Assembly (NCBI GenBank): GCA_013152755.1
Contig: JAADFR010000024.1
Location: 1-34,104 of the forward strand
DNA from: Alphaproteobacteria bacterium
GTDB lineage: Bacteria; Pseudomonadota; Alphaproteobacteria; Sphingomonadales; Emcibacteraceae
Direction of reading: 5' to 3'
Length of the DNA stretch: 34,104 bases
A program made the position numbers and the translations under genes. Below the pieces are notes generated by a model. It was not told where the DNA came from, did no database searches, and saw nothing but the letters and a program-made list of their open reading frames with translations. This document shows positions 25,361 to 32,466 of the stretch, piece by piece (the stretch's first letter is position 1; each line of letters starts with the position of its first letter).

Positions 25361-26356
25361 ATGTCAGAAACAGCACAAAAATTAAAACCATTAAAAACCT
25401 GGAGCCACCTGAGTAAAAACAGGCGCCGGCCCAGTGAATATGAAATTGTCTCCGTGGGGCTGCATTTCAGCACCAATGATCCTGACTGTGCATGGGAACA
25501 GGATGCCGGTACATTTATGAATCAATGGTACCGTGACTACCGGGAAGGCAGTCCGGTAAATCATGAGGATTGGGACACATTTCGTGACCCTGATGAGCTG
25601 GTTTACCGTACCTATAATATCATTCAGGATGGTCAGGAAAACTATGTTGATGGTCTGATCAAGGAATTTGATGATCTGGAACATGATCAGGGATTGCAGA
25701 CAGAATGGGTGGATGCCCTTTCAAAGCTCTATACGCCAGGCCGTTATATATTGCATGGCCTGCAAATGGCATCAGTATATCTGGCCAAGATGGCCCCGGC
25801 CAGCACCATAACGAACTGCGCCACGTTTCAGGCGGCAGACAGCCTGCGCTGGTTATCCCATATAGCTTACCGGACCAAACAGCTTTCTCTGGTCTGGCCG
25901 GATTATGGCTTTGTGGATAATGAAAAGCATATCTGGGAAAATGCCCCGCATTGGCAGGGTTTCCGGGAGTTGCTTGAAAAAGCCTTGATTGCCTATGACT
26001 GGTGTGAAACTTTTGTCGCCATCAATCTGGTGCTGAAACCAGCGTTTGATGAGGCCTGCCTGCGTCAGTTGGGTCATGCGGCCCGACGTTTTGATGACAG
26101 CTTCCTGGGCTTCCTTACCGATGCACAGGCCGTTGATAGTCAGCGTTCCCGCCGTTGGACATCCAGTCTGGTTCAGTTTTTACAACAAAATGAAGCCAAT
26201 CAGGATGTTCTTGACGGCTGGGTTGAAAAATGGGTTCCATTGGGAGATCAGGCCATTGATATGTTCTGCGCTGCCTTGCCCGACAGCCCGTCCGCCGCTG
26301 ATGATGCCAAGAGGGATTGTTGGTCTTTCCGGGCTGGTCTTGGCCTTTCGGCTTGA
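25361..26356 (+). CDS. tmoE: Toluene monooxygenase, hydroxylase beta subunit
   Basis: This 331-residue protein is the beta subunit of the hydroxylase (TmoE is about 327 residues). It has the ferritin-like helical fold of the alpha subunit but lacks the diiron ligand set. Recognisable segments are LKTWSHLSKNRRRPSEYEIV at 10-29, the HGLQMASVYLAKMAPASTI helix, and the FLTDAQAVDSQRSRRW region. It lies 24 bases after tmoD and 17 bases before tmoF. Confidence 0.92.
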   Translation: MSETAQKLKPLKTWSHLSKNRRRPSEYEIVSVGLHFSTNDPDCAWEQDAGTFMNQWYRDYREGSPVNHEDWDTFRDPDELVYRTYNIIQDGQENYVDGLIKEFDDLEHDQGLQTEWVDALSKLYTPGRYILHGLQMASVYLAKMAPASTITNCATFQAADSLRWLSHIAYRTKQLSLVWPDYGFVDNEKHIWENAPHWQGFRELLEKALIAYDWCETFVAINLVLKPAFDEACLRQLGHAARRFDDSFLGFLTDAQAVDSQRSRRWTSSLVQFLQQNEANQDVLDGWVEKWVPLGDQAIDMFCAALPDSPSAADDAKRDCWSFRAGLGLSA

Positions 26357-26373
26357 GCTAGGGGAGAATATCT

Positions 26374-27390
26374 GTGCATAAAATTGAGGTCGAAGGTTTA
26401 AATACCTCTTTTGACTGTCAGGAGGGGGATACGCTTGTCCGCGCAGCCTTGCGAGCCGGAATTGCGTTTCCTTATGAATGTAATGTGGGCCAATGTGGCA
26501 GCTGTCGTTTTGAAGTCATAGAGGGTGATGTTGAGGCGTCATGGGCGGAGGCTCCGGCATTAACCCCGCGCGATTTGCGTAAGGGCAAGAAGCTGGGCTG
26601 TCAGTCAAAACCACAATCTGATTGTAAAATAAAGGTTAGGATTGATCAGAATTGCATCCCTCATTTTCGGCCACAGGCCAGAGCAGCAGAGTTGGTGTCT
26701 GTACGCGACGTTACCCATGATTTGCGGGAGTTCCATTTTAAATCAGATGGGAAGGCCGAGTTTATACCGGGTCAATATGCCTTGATGGCCTTGCCGGGGG
26801 TGGAGGGTCCAAGAGCCTATTCCATGAGTAATCAACCCAATGACGAAGGCGACTGGTGTTTCCTAATCAAGAAGGTGCCGGGCGGTGTTGGTACGGACTA
26901 TCTTTTTGATGACTTGAAAAAGGGTGATAAAATCACGTTGGACGGCCCCTATGGGCTGGCCTATTTCCGCGAGGATACGGACCGGGATATTGTTTGCGTT
27001 GCTGGTGGTTCGGGCTTGGCCCCTCTGATTTCCATCGCTACGGCGGCGGCCTATCATCCGGCCTTTCAAAACAGGCGCATCCGTTTCTTCTTTGGTGGAC
27101 GGGGTCCTGCGGATATTTGCGGAGATGATTATCTGCGGTTGTTGCCTGGCTTCGGGGACCGCATAACCTTTCATTCGACTATTTCAGTGCCGGAAATGGA
27201 TCCCAACGGGATGTGGGTGGGGCCGGTTGGCTTTATCCATGAATCTGTGGAGAATCTTTTAGGGGACGACCTGAAAAATTATGAATATTACATTGCCGGA
27301 CCACCGCCCATGTTACAGGCCACATTGCAAATGCTGGCCATGAAGCACAAGGTGAATGTGGAAGGCATACATTTTGACAGATTCTTTTAA
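26374..27390 (+). CDS. tmoF: Toluene monooxygenase NADH:ferredoxin oxidoreductase
   Basis: This 338-residue reductase has a plant-type [2Fe-2S] domain with C36, C41, C44 and C76 (CNVGQCGSC and LGCQS), then an FAD domain with RAYSMSN (147-153) and an NAD domain with GGSGLAPL (211-218). It would pass electrons from NADH to the Rieske ferredoxin TmoC. The start is GTG, preceded by GGGGAG. It is the last gene of the operon, followed by a strong terminator 83 bases later. As the only recognisable ferredoxin reductase in the window, it might also reduce the operon A ferredoxin; that is a guess. Confidence 0.93.
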   Translation: MHKIEVEGLNTSFDCQEGDTLVRAALRAGIAFPYECNVGQCGSCRFEVIEGDVEASWAEAPALTPRDLRKGKKLGCQSKPQSDCKIKVRIDQNCIPHFRPQARAAELVSVRDVTHDLREFHFKSDGKAEFIPGQYALMALPGVEGPRAYSMSNQPNDEGDWCFLIKKVPGGVGTDYLFDDLKKGDKITLDGPYGLAYFREDTDRDIVCVAGGSGLAPLISIATAAAYHPAFQNRRIRFFFGGRGPADICGDDYLRLLPGFGDRITFHSTISVPEMDPNGMWVGPVGFIHESVENLLGDDLKNYEYYIAGPPPMLQATLQMLAMKHKVNVEGIHFDRFF

Positions 27391-27472
27391 TACCAACGGC
27401 TTTATCCTACACCAGAGGGTGTGGTCAGGTCACATAATACTCCCGATCTGAATTCGCCTTTCTGGATACTTC

Positions 27473-27508
27473 AGGCCTGATATCTTATGATGTCAGGCCT
27501 TTTTTTTT
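27473..27508 (+). terminator. Strong intrinsic terminator of the transporter-tmo operon
   Basis: AGGCCTGATATC (27473-27484) pairs with GATGTCAGGCCT (27489-27500), a 12-bp stem with one G-U pair, around a TTAT loop, followed by a run of eight Ts. It lies 83 bases after tmoF and only a few bases from the end of the convergent hydrolase gene. A smaller hairpin (27407-27424) without a T-run precedes it. Confidence 0.93.
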
Positions 27509-27512
27509 AGCA

Positions 27513-28331
27513 TTACAGGAAATGAGCAACCAATTGGTTGAATTCACGCGCATGTTCAATCTGGGTCCAGTGACCACAGTTGCCAAACATATGGAGGCGG
27601 GCGTTTTTGATCAGTGAGAACAGCTGGTGGGCATTCTGCGGCGGGATTACTTTGTCCTCCCGGCCATGAATGATCAGGCAGTCATGGGGGATGGCCATAA
27701 TATCCTTTTCGGGGCTGGTCATGGCCTCTACCCATTGCTGGCGCGGGGCGGGGAACATGCTGGCATAGCTTTCCTGAAAGCCGGGTTGAATACTGGCTTC
27801 ATATCTTAATTTTGCCAGCTCATCGGAGACCAGATTCCGGTCATGGGCAAAAATATCCAGAAGCTGCCGCATATTTTCAATAGAAGGCGTATAGCCCCAT
27901 ACCTTGTCCAGCCCATCGGTCAGGGTGAAGGGTACGCCGACACTGCCCATAAGGACCAGTTTATTCACTCGGTCCGGGTGCCTGATGGCCATGGCAAGGG
28001 CCAGTGCGCCGCCAAATGAATTGCCGACAACAGATGTTTTTTCGATGCCAAGACTATCCAGAAAGCCCATGGTATGATCGACCCAGCTGGTCATGTTATA
28101 GTCAAAATGATCAGGCCGTTCCGTATAGCCAAAGCCGACAATATCCGGGGCAATGACGCGATTTTGGACGGACAGGGCCTCTATGGTCATGCGCCAGTTT
28201 GCCCAGGCGCTCACCCCGGGGCCGGAACCATGGATGAGCAGAACGGGCGCGCCCGTTCCCTGGTCATGGTAATTTACGCGGCCGCCAGCCGTCGATATAC
28301 TCTGGCCAACCTCTGGATTATTTTGGGTCAT
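27513..28331 (-). CDS. Meta-cleavage-product hydrolase (alpha/beta hydrolase)
   Basis: This 272-residue alpha/beta hydrolase resembles the XylF/DmpD/TodF/CumD group, which hydrolyses the C-C bond of extradiol ring-cleavage products such as 2-hydroxymuconic semialdehyde. The oxyanion region is HGSGPGVSAWANWR (34-47), the nucleophile S105 is in VVGNSFGGAL, the acid is D226 in HGREDKVIP, and the base is H254 in CGHWTQ. It lies 14 bases after the alcohol dehydrogenase, likely under the minus-strand sigma-54 promoter. Catechols made by the monooxygenase are the natural upstream source, but no dedicated catechol dioxygenase gene is nearby. Confidence 0.86.
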   Translation of the reverse strand: MTQNNPEVGQSISTAGGRVNYHDQGTGAPVLLIHGSGPGVSAWANWRMTIEALSVQNRVIAPDIVGFGYTERPDHFDYNMTSWVDHTMGFLDSLGIEKTSVVGNSFGGALALAMAIRHPDRVNKLVLMGSVGVPFTLTDGLDKVWGYTPSIENMRQLLDIFAHDRNLVSDELAKLRYEASIQPGFQESYASMFPAPRQQWVEAMTSPEKDIMAIPHDCLIIHGREDKVIPPQNAHQLFSLIKNARLHMFGNCGHWTQIEHAREFNQLVAHFL

Positions 28332-28345
28332 ATGGTCTCTCTATA

Positions 28346-29407
28346 TCAGGGGCGAATGAGCATTTTCAGCGCATTGTCAGATTTATCAAAGAATGTTTTA
28401 AAGGCCGTGTCAATAGCATCCAGTGAAAAGTCATGAGAGAAATATTCTTCCGGTGAAATGATGCCCTGTTCCATAAGGGATAACCCTTCGGCCATGAAGG
28501 GCTGTACATTGGCAAAACCATTCATATGCAGGCTGATGTCCCGCAGGAATACATCGGCCAGAACCAGATTGAATTCCTGATCACAGAAAACCCCGATTGC
28601 GGCGATGGTGCCGCCGGGCCGGACCAGGTCTAGGCTGAGTTGCAGGGACTCCGGTGTGCCAACCACCTCTATAATTTTGTCAAAGCCGCGCCCCTCACAG
28701 TGGGACAGGGCCTGCTCCTTTACGTCTGCGGCCCCCGGATCAAGTACGATAGCACCTTTTTTGGCCGCCACAGCCCGCCGGTGTGCCACCGGGTCAAAGG
28801 CAACGACAGATGCCGGTGATTTCTGTAATATAATGTCCAGACACATCAAGCCCGTAGGGCCGCATCCGATCAGAGCCACCTTTTCGCCCGGTTTAATCTC
28901 GGCCAGTTTATTGGCGATGATGGCGGAGGGCAGGTTACAGGACAGGGTCAGGGCGGCGGCATCACAAATGCTGTCCGGCACCTTGATCACATGGGCATCC
29001 GCATGGGGCAGAATCATGGCCTCTGCATGGCTGCCATTCAAATCGCCGAACGGAATACCAAAGCCGTAAACCGCTTTTTGTGTGGTTTCACAATGGGCTG
29101 TTTGCCCTACATTGCACATATAGCAATCGCCGCAGGAACAGGAATAGGCCATTGTCACCCGGTCGCCGGGGGTAAAATTCGCCACGTCCGTGCCGGTTTC
29201 AATGACTTTGCCGATTAATTCATGGCCAACCTGTGATCGGCCTCTTTCCAGGATCGGGTCAAAAGCCCCGCGATAAAGATGCAAATCAGAACCACAGATA
29301 GAGGTCGCCGTGACCTCCACCATCATACCGTGGGCGACATCCAGTTTAGGGTCATCAATTTGGGTGGCCCGAATATCTTCCGGCCCGTAATAAACGGCAG
29401 CTTTCAT
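28346..29407 (-). CDS. Zinc-dependent alcohol dehydrogenase (MDR family)
   Basis: This protein of about 353 residues is a medium-chain dehydrogenase. The catalytic zinc site uses the cysteine in SICGSDLH and the GHE motif; four closely spaced cysteines in CSCGDCYMCNVGQTAHC supply the structural zinc site. A Rossmann motif follows (VALIGCGPTGLMCLDI). I prefer ATG 29407 (MKAAVYYGPEDI), the usual family start; an in-frame ATG at 29416 is also possible. Sharing a sigma-54 promoter with the meta-cleavage hydrolase suggests a role in oxidising an alcohol formed during alkylbenzene degradation, such as a benzyl alcohol, but the substrate is not recognisable. Confidence 0.8.
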   Translation of the reverse strand: MKAAVYYGPEDIRATQIDDPKLDVAHGMMVEVTATSICGSDLHLYRGAFDPILERGRSQVGHELIGKVIETGTDVANFTPGDRVTMAYSCSCGDCYMCNVGQTAHCETTQKAVYGFGIPFGDLNGSHAEAMILPHADAHVIKVPDSICDAAALTLSCNLPSAIIANKLAEIKPGEKVALIGCGPTGLMCLDIILQKSPASVVAFDPVAHRRAVAAKKGAIVLDPGAADVKEQALSHCEGRGFDKIIEVVGTPESLQLSLDLVRPGGTIAAIGVFCDQEFNLVLADVFLRDISLHMNGFANVQPFMAEGLSLMEQGIISPEEYFSHDFSLDAIDTAFKTFFDKSDNALKMLIRP

Positions 29408-29454
29408 AATCCTCATCCATTTTGTTGTTAATAACTACTTATCATATGTATAAA

Positions 29455-29471
29455 AGCAAATATGATGCCAA
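29455..29471 (-). promoter_or_regulatory. Sigma-54 (-24/-12) promoter of the alcohol dehydrogenase-hydrolase operon
   Basis: Read on the minus strand the sequence is TTGGCATCATATTTGCT, with GG and GC in exact -24/-12 spacing. It shares TTGGCATC and TTTGC with the tmo operon promoter at 15919-15935. The expected start near 29444 would leave a leader of about 30-40 bases. This links the operon to the XylR/DmpR-type activator in the same window. Confidence 0.75.
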
Positions 29472-29554
29472 CAGAGGCCAAATATGTTAACTGGTTGAAT
29501 TATATGAAGTATGTTTTTATCAGAGTTGAACCAACCATTGAAAATATGCGAAAA

Positions 29555-29567
29555 TGATGAATTATCA
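29555..29567 (-). promoter_or_regulatory. Candidate upstream activating sequence for the sigma-54 regulator
   Basis: TGATGAATTATCA is a dyad (TGAT and ATCA) that resembles the XylR/DmpR enhancer as I recall it, TTGATCAATTGATCAA, with one base missing. It lies about 115 bases upstream of the expected start. The overlapping minus-strand 11-mer TTCATCATTTT also occurs at 15690-15700 in the tmo control region. Confidence 0.35.
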
Positions 29568-29754
29568 GCATAGGGTTTATAATTTTATTAAGTCCACGGT
29601 GGTGTACTAAAAGGGGCTATTCAGAATCAAGCTTGGTTCAGTTTTCGACAGTATGTTGGTTGTGCGCAGCTGATTGGTGCGGGGACGGGATGCCAGTTTA
29701 TCTTTTAAAGAGCGAGTGATTTTCCATTATTGACCAATGCCACATAAATTTTTC

Positions 29755-31278
29755 TTAACTTAACAGATCTTTATATTGCTGGCGCAACAAGTTTTTCTGA
29801 ACCTTGCCCATAGCATTCCTTGGCAACTCCTCTAACATAATAATTCGTTTCGGGACTTTGAAATTGGCAATCATGCTTTTCAGGGAAGTAATAATCTGGT
29901 CTTCATTGAGGTCCGCTTCCTTTGTTTTAACGATGACGGCAACCACGGCTTCGCCAAAGTCTGAATGGGGTACACCAATGACAGCAGATTCATATATGCC
30001 CGGGAGATTATCAATCAGGATTTCAATTTCTTTTGGGTAGATATTCAGCCCGCCACTGATGATTAGGTCTTTGGTCCTGCCCACGATTGAGACATAGCCA
30101 TCAGCATCAATTTGGCCCTTGTCACCGGTATCGAAAAAGCGGTTTTTCGTGAAAGCCTCATTGGTTTTTTCCGGCATACGCCAATATCCGCTAAAGACAT
30201 TTGGTCCGCGTACCTGTAAATTTCCTATTTCGCCAGTGGCAAGGGGGTTGCCGGTATCGTCTACAATCCGAATATCCACTTCGGGAAGGGGCAGGCCAAC
30301 AGTTCCTGGCTTGCGCACACCTTCAAGCGGGTTTGAGGTGTTGATACTGGTTTCTGTCATGCCATATCGCTCAAGGATACAATGGCCGGTTCGGTTCTTG
30401 AATTCTGTAAAAGTTTCTTCTTTTAGCGGCGCCGAGCCGGAGATAAACAATCTTATATTTCGCGCTATATCTGTGGTAAAAAGCGGGTCATCCAGCAAGC
30501 GGGTATAATATGTCGGCACGCCCATCATCACCGTGGATTCAGGCAAATACTTCAGGACATGATGCGTTTTAAAGGCGGGTAACCACCGCATTGAGGCCCC
30601 GGATAATAACACACAGTTAAGGGCAATGAATAAACCGTGAACATGAAAAGTTGGCAGGCAATGCAAGAGGTGGTCTTCTTCGGTAATTTGCCATATCTGA
30701 GCAAGAGATTTTGCATTGCTTAACAGGTTACCATGGGTGAGTTTGATTCCCTTGGGCACCCCCGTTGTGCCGGAAGAGTATAATAATGCCGCAAGATCAT
30801 TCTTTGACCTTGGGATGCCTTCAAATGTTGTAGAGCAATCACGGGCGTTATCAATTAAGGTTCCTGTGCCGTCTGCATCAAGTGTTAATATATGGGCGGT
30901 CTGGGATGATTTTGCCAAATGCAGCATGGCCTGAAATTTTGTTGTGACACAAACAATAATGGCCGGTTCGGCATTGTTGATGAAATAGTCCAGTTCATGG
31001 GCACTGTAGGCGGGATTAAGCGGGTGATAGACTAATCCCGCCCGCAAACAGGCAAGATACAAACACAGGGCCTGGGGGCTTTTTTCGACCTGAGCTGAAA
31101 CCCTGTCCCCTGGTTTTGCGCCAATCCCGACGAGGTAATTAGCCAGCCTTGCGGTTTCCTGATCAATATCATAAAAGCTATATGACTGTTCCTTCTCAGT
31201 CGTTAGCATGATCTTATCGTTAAACAATTCAAACTGGGTTTTGAAGTGGTTAAATAAGCTGTAATCTCGGGTTTTCAT
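29755..31278 (-). CDS. matB: Malonyl-CoA synthetase (acyl-adenylate-forming)
   Basis: This 507-residue ANL-superfamily ligase is close to MatB in length (about 504). The ATP loop is YSSGTTGVPKG (167-177), the A5-type motif RYGMTETSINTSN (304-316) is of the kind I associate with malonyl-CoA synthetases, and the C-terminal catalytic lysine is about K492 in RNAMGKVQK. It would activate malonate to malonyl-CoA in the cytoplasm. I chose ATG 31278; an in-frame GTG lies 12 bases upstream. The malonate transporter genes upstream support malonate as substrate. No malonyl-CoA decarboxylase gene is present in the window. Confidence 0.87.
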   Translation of the reverse strand: MKTRDYSLFNHFKTQFELFNDKIMLTTEKEQSYSFYDIDQETARLANYLVGIGAKPGDRVSAQVEKSPQALCLYLACLRAGLVYHPLNPAYSAHELDYFINNAEPAIIVCVTTKFQAMLHLAKSSQTAHILTLDADGTGTLIDNARDCSTTFEGIPRSKNDLAALLYSSGTTGVPKGIKLTHGNLLSNAKSLAQIWQITEEDHLLHCLPTFHVHGLFIALNCVLLSGASMRWLPAFKTHHVLKYLPESTVMMGVPTYYTRLLDDPLFTTDIARNIRLFISGSAPLKEETFTEFKNRTGHCILERYGMTETSINTSNPLEGVRKPGTVGLPLPEVDIRIVDDTGNPLATGEIGNLQVRGPNVFSGYWRMPEKTNEAFTKNRFFDTGDKGQIDADGYVSIVGRTKDLIISGGLNIYPKEIEILIDNLPGIYESAVIGVPHSDFGEAVVAVIVKTKEADLNEDQIITSLKSMIANFKVPKRIIMLEELPRNAMGKVQKNLLRQQYKDLLS

Positions 31279-31310
31279 GTTTTGTCTCACTTATTCGTCA
31301 CATTAAGCAT

Positions 31311-32075
31311 TTAAGTGGTTAATTGTTTAATGATCAGGAATAGAACTGATGGTGCCAACAGACAACCTACCCCCGTATAAAATGTTGCGGTCATCGCCCC
31401 ATAAGGTACGAGTTTGGGGTCAGTTGCCGCAAGGCCGCCCGATACGCCGCTTGTCGTACCCATTAATCCGCCGTAAATCATAGCTGCAGTTGGATTATCA
31501 AGACCAATTTTTTTGGCGACAAAAGGCGTTGAAACCATGACCAGAATTGATTTTACAAGGCCCGCTGCGATACTTAGTGCAATTATTTCTGATTCAGCCC
31601 CCAAAGATGCTCCGGTAACAGGACCGATAATATAAGTTGCCGCTCCTGCCCCAATAGTGGTGATGACAACAGGGTCCGTATATCCAAATGCTACAGCAAC
31701 GCCGGCACCAACAAAAAACGAAAGTATTACCCCAATAAAAATAGAGGCCACTCCGACAACGCCGGCCTTTCTCAGGTCATCAAGATTAACCCCGAAAGCC
31801 GTCGCAACGATTGCAAAATCCCGGAACATGCCGCCGCCCATGATGGCGACACCTGCGAGCAGGTCGAAATCTGCCACCCCTTTGCTGCCACCTGTGTATT
31901 TTCCGCTGAAATATGCCAAGACAAGCCCTGCTATAATTGCGATTGCCGACCCGTGCAAATGCCCGATGGTAAGATGTTTAGATACTTTGTATGAAAGCCA
32001 CATCACAACACCAACGAAAACAAAAGCAACAAGCAGACTGTTTTTTTGCGCGATTATGTCTAAAGCATCAGTCAT
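31311..32075 (-). CDS. madM: Malonate transporter subunit MadM
   Basis: This 254-residue, very hydrophobic protein has many predicted membrane helices. It matches MadM, one half of the two-part MadLM sodium-malonate symporter. Conserved-looking stretches are SKHLTIGHLHGSAIAIIAGL, the FDLLAGVAIMGGGMFRDFAI segment and GGLMGTTSGVSGGLAATDP. The 6-base gap after madL and a GAGGA site upstream indicate coupled expression. It would import malonate through the inner membrane for MatB. Confidence 0.88.
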   Translation of the reverse strand: MTDALDIIAQKNSLLVAFVFVGVVMWLSYKVSKHLTIGHLHGSAIAIIAGLVLAYFSGKYTGGSKGVADFDLLAGVAIMGGGMFRDFAIVATAFGVNLDDLRKAGVVGVASIFIGVILSFFVGAGVAVAFGYTDPVVITTIGAGAATYIIGPVTGASLGAESEIIALSIAAGLVKSILVMVSTPFVAKKIGLDNPTAAMIYGGLMGTTSGVSGGLAATDPKLVPYGAMTATFYTGVGCLLAPSVLFLIIKQLTT

Positions 32076-32081
32076 TATATT

Positions 32082-32444
32082 TTATCCTCGGCCATTGGAC
32101 AGGCGTATTAAAAGAGGAATCAGGGCAAAACTGAAAATGACAGCCAGGGCCCCAGCCGTGATTGCCAGTGCGCCTGAGGACATCGCGGCAACGGCATTTT
32201 GTTTTGCGGCCATGGCGACAATAATCGGAATATACATTGCACTCCAGAACCTCACCCCTTTTTGGCTTATTTCATCAATGTGAAATATTTTTTTAGGAAA
32301 ATTAGCCAGAACTATGAGAAGTAGCATAGCGATACCAACGCCACCAACATTAGACTGAACCCCGATCATTATGCCGATCAGATCACCTGTATATTTTCCT
32401 ACAAGCGTACAAAAAGCCAAAATAGCGACACCATAAATAATCAT
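32082..32444 (-). CDS. madL: Malonate transporter subunit MadL
   Basis: This 120-residue hydrophobic protein, with about four membrane segments, matches MadL, the small partner of MadM. It contains TGDLIGIMIGVQSNVGGVGI and the KGVRFWSAMYIPIIVAMAAK stretch typical of the family. GGGAG precedes the start at a good distance. It follows the amidase gene by 22 bases in the same direction. Confidence 0.88.
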   Translation of the reverse strand: MIIYGVAILAFCTLVGKYTGDLIGIMIGVQSNVGGVGIAMLLLIVLANFPKKIFHIDEISQKGVRFWSAMYIPIIVAMAAKQNAVAAMSSGALAITAGALAVIFSFALIPLLIRLSNGRG

Positions 32445-32466
32445 TCCATTTTCTCCCTTGGATGAT

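Larger units (their letters stand above)
29417..29754. other. Intergenic region upstream of the alcohol dehydrogenase operon
   Basis: This AT-rich stretch contains no gene that I can support. On the minus strand it holds a sigma-54 promoter at 29455-29471 and a possible activator site at 29555-29567. A 7-bp inverted repeat, ATCATAT (29441-29447) and ATATGAT (29460-29466), overlaps the promoter region. I found no convincing terminator for the malonyl-CoA synthetase gene. Confidence 0.65.

Noticed and set aside
27407-27424. Hairpin CTACACC/GGTGTGG after tmoF as a terminator
   Set aside because: It has no following T-tract; the much stronger hairpin at 27473-27508 is the terminator.
31657-32283. 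208-codon plus-strand frame over madM and madL
   Set aside because: It is antisense to the two transporter genes; the threonine- and proline-rich translation is an antisense shadow of hydrophobic codons.
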